DNA from: CAZLMW01 sp964560875
Lineage (GTDB): Bacteria > Myxococcota_A > UBA9042
Length of the DNA: 17,498 nt
Reading direction: 5' to 3'
NCBI GenBank assembly: GCA_964560875.1
Contig: CAZLMW010000150.1
Span: 1-17,498, forward strand
Part shown: in pieces, positions 1 through 9,800 of the stretch
Layout of the letters: the number at the start of each line of letters is the position of its first letter
How positions within the stretch are numbered: the stretch's first letter is position 1
Made by a program: the position numbers and the translations under genes
The notes under the pieces: generated by a model
Databases searched by the model: none
What the model was told of the DNA's origin: nothing
What the model saw: the letters and a program-made list of their open reading frames with translations, nothing else

Positions 1-118
1 CGGGTGTGATCGGCCCGGACAGCGACAGCTGACCGGGTAAAAGATCACACCCCCGGGTGTGGGCACGGGTGTGATCCGGCCGGGAAGCGACAGCTGACCG
101 GCTGAGAGATCCCCCCGA
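1..118. repeat. Two imperfect direct repeats forming nested hairpins
   Basis: Two related units start at 1 and 66, about 65 bp apart. Both begin CGGGTGTGATC and share an identical 16-bp core, AGCGACAGCTGACCGG, at 21-36 and 86-101. Unit 1 can fold into a nested hairpin. The outer stem is GGGTGTGATC (2-11) with GATCACACCC (43-52), a perfect 10-bp match. The middle stem is CCCGG (14-18) with CCGGG (33-37). The inner stem is CAGC (20-23) with GCTG (28-31) around a GACA loop. Unit 2 (66-116) keeps the loop and the inner pairing, but its outer stem has decayed. The pair lies just downstream of the leftward acetyltransferase gene, so it may serve as a 3' end or processing structure, or be a dispersed REP-like element. 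No U-tract typical of an intrinsic terminator is seen. Confidence 0.75.
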
Positions 119-139
119 GCACGCGCAGGAAAGGGCGAC

Positions 140-661
140 CTACAGCGACGTCTTCATGCGACGCTGGCGAAGACCGGGGGCGAGCTCGCGGACCAGGGCG
201 GTCGTCCATCCCAGTCGCTCGTACAGCCGAATCGCCGCGATGTTGGCGTCGAAAACGTGCAACTGCGCCTCGTCAAAGCCGAGCGACCGCAGCCTTTGCA
301 GCGCAAAAGCCAAGAGCGCCTTGCCGATGCCTTTGCCGCGCCGCTGCTCGACCACATAGAGCTCGTGAACGTGGGCCAATCCCCGACCATCGGGCGCCTT
401 GTACTGGTTCGTCGTGAAATGCAGCGCGCCGGTCGGCCTACCGTCGGGCTCACAGAGCAGCCACAGTCCGCTCGGCTCCGCTCGCCAGCGCGTCATCAGC
501 TTGGCCCGCCATGCGTCGCGACTTGGGAAGCGCTCCCCCATGAACGACTCGTGGGCATCGCGTGCGAACCGCCACAAGGTGTCTTGGTCCTGGGGCATGT
601 CGGCCGGTCGCAGGACCAGCCCGGCCAGGGTTTCCGCGGGGTCGGCGGTGGGCTTGTTCAT
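140..661 (-). CDS. GNAT-family N-acetyltransferase
   Basis: This 173-residue protein is predicted to transfer an acetyl group from acetyl-CoA to an amine. The substrate cannot be told from the sequence. GNAT motif A, the pyrophosphate-binding loop, is clear at about residues 102-117 (VVEQRRGKGIGKALL, fitting the Q/R-x-x-G-x-G/A pattern). Motif B follows at about 136-152, with a conserved Asn at 140 and the ending AAIRLYERLGW typical of the family. The length is normal for a single-domain cytosolic enzyme and there is no signal peptide. The ATG at 661 lies only 8 bp beyond the cyclase stop, which suggests translational coupling; no strong ribosome binding site is visible. It is the last gene of the leftward cluster, followed by the hairpin repeats at 1-118. 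Family assignment is firm; specificity is unknown. Confidence 0.9.
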   Translation of the reverse strand: MNKPTADPAETLAGLVLRPADMPQDQDTLWRFARDAHESFMGERFPSRDAWRAKLMTRWRAEPSGLWLLCEPDGRPTGALHFTTNQYKAPDGRGLAHVHELYVVEQRRGKGIGKALLAFALQRLRSLGFDEAQLHVFDANIAAIRLYERLGWTTALVRELAPGLRQRRMKTSL

Positions 662-669
662 CGGCGTGC

Positions 670-1862
670 CTAGCTCGGCTGTTCACCAAGGAAGAAGGTC
701 TGCATCCGGCCCTTGCCCTTGATGTCGATCGGCTCGCGCGGTTGCAGCGCCAGGGTTCCCTCAAGGTGACGGGCCGTCTCCGGGCAGACCTGGATGCGGC
801 CGGGCTCGCCATGCGACTCCATTCGGCTCGCTGTGTTGACCGTATCTCCCCACAGGTCGAACGCCCGTTTGTCGGCGCCGATGACGCCGGCCACCGCCGC
901 TCCGGTCGCGATCCCGATCCGCAATGTGAACGGCTGGCCGTCGCCGCGCACGATGGCCTGGGACGCGGCTTGCATGTCGAGAGCGAAGCGGGCCAGCGCT
1001 GCCGCCGGTTGATCGGTCGTCTCGGGCACACCGGCCGCGACCATGTAGGCGTCGCCGATCGTCTTGATCTTCTCGACACCATGGCGGGTCGCGAGCTCGT
1101 CGAACTGTTCGAAGACGCTGTTGAGCTCAGCGACGAGTTGTTCGGGGCTGACCGTTGCCGAGTAGGTGGTAAACCCGACGATATCGGCGAAGAGAACGCT
1201 GACGGTTTCGTGTCGGTCCGCAATAACCTTTTCGCCGTCTTTGAGGCGCGCTGCGATGGAGCCCGGGAGCATGGTCGCCACGAGAGCGTCCGCGCGTCGC
1301 CGCTCGGTTGGGTCGTCTGCGCAAAGTACGCCGCCGAGGCGAAAACGACGATCGCCGAACACCCGACGTTCATGAGCAGGAACACGCGCGGCCAGGGCCA
1401 GGGCACGTGAGCGGGTTCGCCCAGGAGCGCAGGCTCGACGGCCGAAACGAGCAGAATCACCAGGAAGGTCACCAGGAGCCCGACGGCGCGCCCGGTGTCC
1501 AGGAAGATCAGCCCGCCGATCGCGCCCAGGAAGCTCCACATGATGACCATGCCGGACGACTCGATGCCGCCGATGGTCCACTGCAACAATGCGGAGATCC
1601 ACGTGATGCAGAAGATGTTCGCACCCACAGCCGGTCGCCAGTCGCCGCGCTGGTGTCCGACAACGAGGGCGGTTCCGACGATGACCACGAACGCGGCAGG
1701 CAGCGCAGAGATGACGCCCCAGCCGAAAATGAACGTGTACAACGCCGACCACAGCGTGCCGCACACGCAGCAAAACAGCGCGACGGCACATGCGAGCGTC
1801 TTTCGCAGCCGCAGCTCGTCGCTGTCGTCGGGCCGATACGCGTAGCGGTCAAGGAATCCCAT
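670..1862 (-). CDS. Membrane class III adenylate cyclase, apparently frameshifted near 1311
   Basis: The gene reads in two frames. From the ATG at 1862 the first frame gives about 184 residues with six hydrophobic helices ending AAYFAQTT. The second frame, to the stop at 670, gives a full class III cyclase catalytic domain of about 213 residues. One extra base in the GGG at 1310-1312 (CCC on the coding strand) would join them as YFAQTTPTERRRADAL, a normal membrane-to-catalytic junction. Catalytic features are intact: metal Asp in LFADIVGF (codon 1183-1185), second metal Asp in KTIGDAYM (1051-1053), adenine-selecting Lys (1063-1065) and Asp of DLWGD (856-858), transition-state Asn (835-837) and Arg (823-825). 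This Lys/Asp pair predicts ATP, so the product should be cAMP. It lies 42 bp after the ATPase gene and 8 bp before the acetyltransferase gene. Sequencing error, real mutation and frameshifting are all possible. Confidence 0.82.
1308..1318 (-). other. Probable frameshift site in the cyclase gene
   Basis: The membrane-domain frame carries credible protein down to the codons for AQTT. The catalytic frame becomes credible from ERRRADAL onward. The switch therefore falls within about 30 bases, and the GGG run at 1310-1312 is the simplest place for one missing base. No canonical -1 slippery heptamer is present there. Confidence 0.65.
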
Positions 1863-1904
1863 GGCCGCAACTGTAGCCGATCACGTCATCGACGTCCGGC
1901 GTCT

Positions 1905-3605
1905 CTACCTCACCGTCAGGGATCGCAGGCGGTTGAGCGCGGCCCCGATCTCGAACCTGCGCACCATCGCGAAGTCGCCCCGCCGTTGCGCCAGCAAGCC
2001 AATGCCTTCTTCGCTCAGCGCGGCGTCGAGTCGGTCCAGCGCAGTGGGCAGGTCGTCACCGTCTTGGAAGCAGCGCTTGAGCCAGAGCAACGCTTCACCG
2101 ATTGCGCGCACCTGGGCGGGCTCAACCAGCTGTTCCAGCGCCGACAGGTCGACGTCAAAGCGACCGAATCCCAGCTGGGCCAAGTCCCGTACCGACACCT
2201 TGACATCCCGTTTGCCGCGGCTCGGATCGATGCTCTTGGGGCGCGGATGGCGGGGCTTGGGGACGACGGACAGCGGCTGCACATCCAGCGCCTCGCGGGG
2301 AATCTCTGCGACGATTTCCGCCGCCCGACCGGTCATGTCCACGGGGCGGTAGCGATCCATCATCAACACGGTCCCGGCCACGTCGAGGTAGTCGCCGCTG
2401 CCGCCCATCACGAGGATGGTGCTGACGCCGTCCGTCGCGAACAGGCCGGAGATCCGTGCGGTGAGCGGCGTGATCGGTTCGTTTTCGGCGGCAACAAGGG
2501 CCTGCATCCGGGCGTCGCGGAGCATCAGGTTGGTGGCGGAGGTGTCTTCGTCCAGCAGCAATAGCCGGCTGCCGAGCTCGAGCGCCTCGACGATGGCGGC
2601 GGCTTGCGATGTGCTGCCGCTCGCGGTGTCGGTGCAAAACCTCGCCGTGTCCGTGCCGCCGGGCAGGTTGGTGATGAACGGGCTGATGTCCACGGATGCG
2701 ATGCGGCGGCCATCTTCGGCGCGGATCTTGACGGCGTCCGCCCGTGTCACGACACGCTCGCGACCGTCGCCCGGGATGTGGTCGTAGACGCCGGTCTGCA
2801 GGGCGCGCAGCAGGGTCGATTTGCCGTGATAGCCGCCGCCCGCCACCACCGTGATGCCCTCGCGTATCCCCAACCCCACGACGTCGCCCGAATGCGGGGT
2901 TTGCAGCGTGACTGCGAGGCTCTCGGGGGCTTGGAAGGTCGTCACGTCGGCGGTTAAGGGGCGCGGATCGACGCCGCTGGCTCGGGGCAGTCGAGCGCCA
3001 TTTGCGACGAATGCGACAAGACCATGGTCGCCGAGTTGTCGCCGCAGCGCGTGTTGGTCCTGCACGCAGTGGATATGAGCGACGAGGGTCGCCACGTCGA
3101 TGCTTTGGGCCCGTAGCGAGGCGTCGGCTGCGTCCGGCACGTCGTCGCACAACAACTCGGCCGCCGCGCGACCGCGGATTCGCCTGCCCGCCGCCGGTAG
3201 ACCGACCTGCAAGCGCGCTTCGACGCGTCCATCAGCGTGCACCAATACGGTCGTTCGCGGCAGCACCTCTTGCACAGGGCGCTCGATGAAGATGCCGCCG
3301 CTCTTGCCGCTCCCCGTCCGTCGGCCGCCGTGCTGGTCGAGGTCATGGGCGAGGCAGCGCGCCAGGAAATCGGCTGCTGCGACGCGCGAAGCCACCGAAT
3401 CAAGCGCCTCGGCTGGCAGACCAGCCACGTCCGCGGACAGCTCGACACGAATCCGGCTCGGAGCCGCGAAAGGATCGCCCTGGACGCGGTCGATCCGCAG
3501 CACCATGTCGCCGAGGTCCCAGTCTCCCTTCAGCTGTTTGTAGCCGGGGTAACCCCTACCATCGAGCCGGGCAAGCGCGCGGCGCAGGTCGGATTCGGTT
3601 CGCAT
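1905..3605 (-). CDS. ABC-class P-loop ATPase (COG3044 / ABC_ATPase family)
   Basis: This 566-residue soluble protein matches the predicted ATPase of the ABC class family (COG3044, PF09818), whose biological role is not well established. Family hallmarks are visible: an N-terminal LDGRGYPGYKQLKGDW segment, then DRVQGDPFAAPSRIRVE, then a Walker A loop GGGYHGKSTLL with Lys at about residue 262. A signature-like SGSTSQAAAIVEAL precedes a Walker B strand LLLLDEDTSAT with Asp at about 352 and Glu at 353, the expected catalytic acid. There are no membrane segments, so it is not a transporter permease fusion. The ATG at 3605 follows GGGAG at a spacing of about 7 bp, which supports this start. It heads the leftward cluster with the cyclase (42 bp gap) and the acetyltransferase. 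The cluster promoter should lie in 3606-3832, but no convincing -35/-10 pair was found. Confidence 0.88.
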   Translation of the reverse strand: MRTESDLRRALARLDGRGYPGYKQLKGDWDLGDMVLRIDRVQGDPFAAPSRIRVELSADVAGLPAEALDSVASRVAAADFLARCLAHDLDQHGGRRTGSGKSGGIFIERPVQEVLPRTTVLVHADGRVEARLQVGLPAAGRRIRGRAAAELLCDDVPDAADASLRAQSIDVATLVAHIHCVQDQHALRRQLGDHGLVAFVANGARLPRASGVDPRPLTADVTTFQAPESLAVTLQTPHSGDVVGLGIREGITVVAGGGYHGKSTLLRALQTGVYDHIPGDGRERVVTRADAVKIRAEDGRRIASVDISPFITNLPGGTDTARFCTDTASGSTSQAAAIVEALELGSRLLLLDEDTSATNLMLRDARMQALVAAENEPITPLTARISGLFATDGVSTILVMGGSGDYLDVAGTVLMMDRYRPVDMTGRAAEIVAEIPREALDVQPLSVVPKPRHPRPKSIDPSRGKRDVKVSVRDLAQLGFGRFDVDLSALEQLVEPAQVRAIGEALLWLKRCFQDGDDLPTALDRLDAALSEEGIGLLAQRRGDFAMVRRFEIGAALNRLRSLTVR

Positions 3606-3832
3606 GGACTCGCTCCCTTCGCGGCCGGCATATCACGCCGCGTCCGCTGCACCCGACGATCATCGACGCCAGCCGACGGCCGAACCCGGCTACTTCGCTT
3701 CGTGCCACGGCCAGCGCTGCAGGACTTGTTCGGCGCGAGCGTCGACAACGGCGTCGGGCAGATCGAACCCCGCTGCACACGTTAGATTCGGCGCCGATCC
3801 ATCTGTCCAGAGAATCGATTCAGGGACAGGCC
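3606..3832. other. Intergenic region between giant lipoprotein gene and ATPase gene
   Basis: This 227-bp gap lies between two leftward genes. It holds the ribosome binding site of the ATPase gene close to 3605 and a candidate hairpin next to the lipoprotein stop codon. The short ORFs here look like chance open frames with no family features. No convincing promoter, RNA gene or repeat was recognised. Confidence 0.6.
3803..3829 (-). terminator. Candidate hairpin after the giant lipoprotein gene
   Basis: CTGTCC (3803-3808) pairs with GGACAG (3824-3829) only a few bases beyond the lipoprotein stop codon. The loop itself contains the palindrome GAATCGATTC (3812-3821). There is no T-rich run after the stem on the minus strand, so it is a weak candidate for intrinsic termination. 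Confidence 0.35.
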
Positions 3833-6800
3833 CTAGAAACACCCGGCGATGGCCTTGTGCACGCACTTGCCGGTGAGCACCTGGCAGCTATCGACCGTGC
3901 AGCTGTCCTTGTCGTCGCAGGACTTCTTGGCCCCGGCCACGCACTTGCCGCTGCCGTCGCATTTATCGGGCTCGGTGCACGGGTCGCCGTCGCTGCACGA
4001 GCCGCCCTTGGCTGTGGTCGTCCAGTCGGTCGGCTTCTTGGCGAAGTCGCACTTCTGGCACGAGCTCGTCGGGTTGAAGAAGCCGTCGTTCCAGCACAAG
4101 CCGCCGATCTTGCAGTTGCTGGCGCTGACCTTGAGCGTGCGGATCTTGTGGTTGCCCGCCGCCGCGATGAGCAACGTGCCGTCGGGCGTCATGGTCATGC
4201 CCCATGGCTCGTTGAACCGCGACTTGGAGCCGTAGCCGTCGATGTCGCCGTTGGTTCCAGCGCCCGCGACCGTCGTCACGATGCCATTGCGGATGCGACG
4301 GATCGTCGGGTAGTTGATCGACGCGACCCAGACGTCACCCTGCGGGTCAGCGTGGACCGAACCCGGATAGCGAATGCTAGCGGATGCGGCCGGACCGTCC
4401 TTGAGGCTGTTGCTGCCGTTGCCCGCGAAGTCGCTGACCTTGCCCTGCGCGGTGATGTGACGAATGCGGTGGTTGTTGTAGTCGGCGACCAGGAGGCTGC
4501 CGAGCGTGTACACCTCGACGTCCGCGGGGTTGCGGAACATCGCTTGCGGGCCGTTGCCGTTGCTGTGCGAGTAGCTGCCGCTGCCGGCGAACGTCGTGAC
4601 CTTGCCCGCAGGCGTGACCTGGCGGATGCGCTGGTTGTGGTAGTCGGCGACGTACAACAGGCCGTCTTCGCGCACCGCGAGTCCACGCGGGTTGTACAGC
4701 CGCGCCGCGCTGCCGGTGCCGTCCTTGAACCCAGCCGTGCCACCGGCGACGAGGGTCACGTTGCCCTTGGCGTCGATCTTGCGGATGCGGTTGGCGCTGG
4801 CTTCGGACACGTAGATGTTGCTCGACGCGTCCATCACGATGCCCCATGGGCCGGTCCAGCGGGCGTCGGCGATCTTGCCGTTGGCGTAGCCACCGCCCTT
4901 CTGGCCGCTGATTGTCGTGACGATACCCGCGCCGGAGATGCGGCGGATGCGGTGGTTGTCGCGGTCGGTGACGAACACCGTGCCGTCCTTGCGCCGGACA
5001 ACGCCGCACGGGTCGTTGAACTTGGCGAGCTCCTTGTCGCCGTCAGCGAAGCCGGAGAAGCCCAGACCGACGAGTGTCTTCATCGATGACAGCCCCGCTG
5101 CGACGCACTTGCCGGCTTTGCAGTGGTCGCCGAGCGAACATGGCGCGCCGTCGGCTTTGCAGCTCTTGCTGTTGGCCTTGTTGACGCACTTGTTGGACTC
5201 GCACAGGTCGTCGGTGCACAGGTTCTTGTCCACGCACTCGCTGTGTTTGTTGCAGTACCCGTTGCAGCCGACGATGCCGACGAACTTGCACTTGCCGGTG
5301 TTGGCGTCGCAGCTGTCCTTGGTGCACTTGTCCTTGTCGTCGCAGACCACGGGGGTACCAAAACAGTTGCCCTTGGCGCTGCACGTATCGCTCTTCGTGC
5401 ACGCGTTGCCGTCGTCGCAGAGCAGCCCGGCTTTGGCGAGCGTCCACCCCTTCTTGTTCTTGGCGTAGTTGCACTGCTCGCACTGGTTGTCGGGTTTGGT
5501 CGCGCCATCGACGTAGCACGTGCCACCGATTTGGCAGTTGTTGGCGCTCGGCTTGATGCGACGGACCTTGAAACGCGTGGTCACAAGCAGGCTGCCGTCC
5601 CGATCGATGAACATGCCGCGCGGGGTGTCAAACGTCGCCGTGGCTACGGGCCCATCGTTGCTGCCGCCACCGCCGCTTCCGGCGTAGGTCTGGACCTCGC
5701 CCAACGTCGTGAGCACGCGGATCCGCCGGTTGCCGGAGTCCGCGATGAAGATCCGACCGTCGGGATGAATCATCAGGCCCTGCGGATAGTTGAACCGCGC
5801 CTTGAGCGCCGGGCCGTCGAGGTGACCGCGGCTGCTGCCAGCGATGGTCGTGACCACGCCGCTCATCGTGACCTTGCGAATGCGGCTGCTGTAGTAGTCG
5901 AGCACAATGAGGTTGCCATCGCGGTCGATCGCGATATCGATCGGGTAATAGAACTTGGCTTGCGCGCCGGCGCCATCGGTCGTGCCCGCACCGTTGCCCG
6001 TGAAGGTGGTGGTGTAGCCGTTCGTCGCGACGCGCCTGATCTTGTGGTTGTTGTAGTCGGCGACCCAGATCACGCCGTCGTGGGCGCGAGCGATGCCGCT
6101 TGGGCCGCTCATTCGCGCTGAGCCCGGCCAGCCGTCATTGGTGCCCGAGTACCGACACCGACCCGCGTATTGGGTGACGTTACCGGTCGGCGTGATCTTG
6201 CGGATGCAGTGGTTGTTGTAGTCGGCGACGTAGAGGTTGTCGGACGGATCGATCGCGAGGTCGCGCGGGTAGCGGAATTTGGCCTTGGTCCCGACGCCGT
6301 TGACGTAGTCGTAGCTGCTGCCCGCGAAGGTCGAGACGTTGCCCTTGACGTCGAGTTTGCGGATCTGGTTGTTGTGGTAATCCGCCATGAACAGCTCGCC
6401 CTTGCTGTTTTTCACGACGTCGCGCAGGTCGTAAAACGACGCGGTGGCTTTCTGGCCGTTGGCGGACCCCTGGAAACCGGACCCGACGTAGGTGCTGACC
6501 CAGTTGTAGCCGAACGACTTGCAGACGCCGCTGGTACACTTGTCGCCCTTGCTGCACGCATCGCCCGCGCTGCACGGCTGGCTGTTGAACGTGACCTTGC
6601 ATTTGCCGTTGATGCATTGCTCGTCGGTGCAGGCGTTGGCGTCCTTGCAGTGCGTGAGGCTGGTGCAGTAGCCGCCGCAACCGATCGTGGGCGTGTTGGT
6701 GCATTTGCCGGTCTTGGGGTCGCAGGAATCCTTGGTGCACTTGTCCTTGTCATCGCAGGTGTTGACGGTGCCGGTGCAGCTGCCGCTGCCGTCGCATTGG

Positions 6801-9800
6801 TCGTTGACCGTGCAGGGTTTGCCGTCGGTGCACAGGCCGCCCTTGGCCATCGGTGCCCAGGCGGTTTGGCTCTTGGTAGCGAGGCAACGTTTGCAGCGGT
6901 TGTTCGGGTCGTAGACGCCGTCGGCGTAGCAAGCCCCACCGATCAGGCAGTTGTCCTTGCTGTCGACGACCTTGCGCACCCGCTGCGCGCTTCCCTCGCC
7001 AACGTAGACGCCGCCGCGCGGGCCGATGGTCAGCCGATAGAGCGACGCGAACCCGGACTTCAGCGCGTCGCCATCCTTGCCCGCCGAGCCGCCGCCGGCC
7101 CAGGTGGTGACCTCGGTCGACGTGATCTTGCGGACCCGTCGGTTGCCGTGGTCGGCGACGAGCAGCGTGCCGTCGGGCGCCGTCGCGATGGCGTGCGGGT
7201 AGCTGAAACGCGCCTTGAGGAGGTTGCCGTCGGTGTAGCCAGCGCTGGAGCCGGTGTAGGTGGTGACGACGCCCTTGACGGTGACGCGGCGGATGCGGTG
7301 ATTGCGGTAATCGGCGACAAACAGGTCACCGGTGGGCCCGAGCGTGATGTCGATCGGGTGGTAGAAACGCGCGCTGCTGCCCGTTCCGTTGGTGCCGCCG
7401 GTGCTGCCGCTGCCCGCGAGCGTTGTCATGTAGCCGCTGGTCGATACGCGACGGATCCGGTGGTTGCCGTAGTCAGCGACGTAGATGACGCCGTCATCGG
7501 ACCGTGTCATGCCATATGGGCTGCTCATCCGACCGCTGCCGCGCCCGCCATCATTGTTGCCCGCGTAGCGACAGCGACCCGCGTACTGCGAGACGACCCC
7601 AAACGGCGAGACTTTGCGAATGCAGTGGTTGTTCTGGTCGAGGACGAACACCGTGTCATCGCCGGTCGCGAGGATGTCGATCGGGTACCGGTAGCGGGCC
7701 TTGGCCTTATCGCCCTCCACGTAGTCGTAGCTGCTGCCCGACCAGGTCGAGACCACGCCCTTGCTGTCGACGCGCCGGATCCGGTTGTTGTACCGGTCCA
7801 CGATGAGCGCATCGCCGTTGCTCAGCCACGCCACCGAACCCGGCTCGTAGAACTGGGCGTTTTCCTTGGGACCGTTGACCGTGCCTTTGAAGCCGTTGCC
7901 CGCCCACGTGCTGACAACGCGCGCAAACTTCGCCGTGCAGGTGCCCTTGTCGCAGCGGTCGCCGAGCGAACACGGCTTGCCGCTCTTGCACGGGTTGCTG
8001 TTGAAGATCTTCTTGCACTTGCCAAACTCGCAGGACGTGTTCGTGCAGGGGTTTTTGTCTTCGCAGTCGCTGTCCTTGGCGCAGTTGCCGTCGCAACCGA
8101 TGATGGCCGTGTTGGTGCACTTGCCGGTCGCGAGGTTGCACGCGTCCTTGGTGCACTTGTCGTTGTCGTTGCAGTCGACCGTCTTGCCCGCGCATTGGCC
8201 CTTGGCGCTGCAGCTGTCGGCCGACGTGCAGGCCTGGCCGTCGTTGCACGCGGTGCCCGAGGGGAGCAGCGTCCACTTGGTCGCGTCCTTGTTGGCGAGG
8301 CAGTAGGCGCAGAAGTTGTCGGGTTTGCGCTGCTTGTGGGCGTAACACTTGCCGCCGATGAAGCAGGTGTTGCCGCCGTTCCAGATGCGGCGGATGCGGT
8401 GGTTGCTGTATTCGGCGATGTAGACCGCGCCGAAGACGTCGACATGGAGCCCGCGCGGGTTCGCGAACAGGGCGCTGGTCGCCAGCCCGTCCTTGACGCC
8501 GGTCTTGCCGGTGCCTGCGAAGGTGGTCACGACGCCGGTCGGGGACAGGCGGCGCACGTCGTGGTTGCCGTCTTCGACGATGTAGATGTTGCCGGCGCCG
8601 TCGAGACCGACGTCGTAGGGGTTGTTGAAGTACGACTTGGACGCGACGCCATCGATGCGGCCGGCCTTGCGTGGCGTGCCAGCGAGCGTCGTGACCGAAC
8701 CGTCGACCTGCACGCGCCGGATCACGTGGTTGGAGCTGTCCGCGACGACGATGGCCCCGTCCCCGGCGACCGCGAGGCCGCGCGGGTTGTAGAACTTGAC
8801 CTGGCTGCCCTTGCCGTCGGCGAAACCGGCCGAGGACCCGGCGATGGTGCTCGTGCAGCCGGACGGACTGACGCGTCGAATGCGATGGCCGCCCGTCTCA
8901 CCGACGAAGACCAGGCCGCCGGGGGTGGTCGTAATGCCTTCGGGGTACGCAAAGCGCGCGGACTTGCCGCACGAATCGGTGTAGCCGGGGGAACCGGAGC
9001 CGGCGAGGGTCGAAACGACGCCATCCTTGCGGATCTTGCGCACCGCGTGGTTGGCGAAGTCCATGACGTAGACGTTGCCGGCGGCGTCGACATCGAGGGC
9101 GGTTGGCCGATTGAGGCGCGCCGCTTTGCCGAGGCCGTCCGCGAAGCCCTTGGTCGTCCCCGCGAAGGTCGTCACGTTGCCGTTGGGCAGGATTTTGCGC
9201 ACCCGGCTGTTATCCCAGTCGGCGACGTAGACGTTGCCGAGCGCGTCCGATGAGACGCCGCGTGGCCGCAAGAACTTGGACGTGCCTGCGGATCCATCAG
9301 CGAACCCGCCGTAGCCCGAACCTGCATACGTACTGACAACAACGCCGGTGCCGGCGACGCACTTGCCGAGCGTGCACGTGTCTTGCACCGAACAGGGGCT
9401 CGAGGCCTTGCACGGCTTGGTGTTGAAGAGCGCCTTGCACTTGCCGCTGACGCACGCGTCATCGGTGCACGCGTTGCCATCGTCACAGTCGACGCCGACC
9501 TTGCAGAAGCCGCCGCAGCCGATGATGGGTTTGGACACACACTGGCCGCTGCCGGGCTCGCAGGCGTCGAGCGTGCACTTGTTGCTGTCGTCGCAGCTCT
9601 TCTTGGCGCCCGCGCACGCTCCGGTCTTGTTGCAGACGTCCTTGACGGTGCACAGGTCGCCGTCATCGCAGCCAGCGCCGGCCAGCGACGCCGACCAGTT
9701 GTTGTCCTTGACCGACGCGTCGCAGCGCTGACACGCGTTGGCGGGGTTGACGATGGCCGCCGCCCAGCAGGCGCCGCCGATCTGGCAGCTGTCCTTGGAG

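Noticed and set aside
1300..1380. Programmed -1 frameshifting in the cyclase
   Set aside because: No canonical X-XXY-YYZ slippery heptamer is in phase within the overlap, so it is less likely than a missing base or a real mutation.
1308..2564. Plus-strand frame of 418 codons across the cyclase and ATPase genes
   Set aside because: It overlaps two clearly recognised families on the other strand and its translation is compositionally odd.
6170..9253. Open frame of 1027 codons on the plus strand, opposite the giant lipoprotein gene
   Set aside because: Its translation is a low-complexity run of V, A, D, G and R with the same period as the opposite NHL units. It is a mirror of strong codon bias and has no family features.
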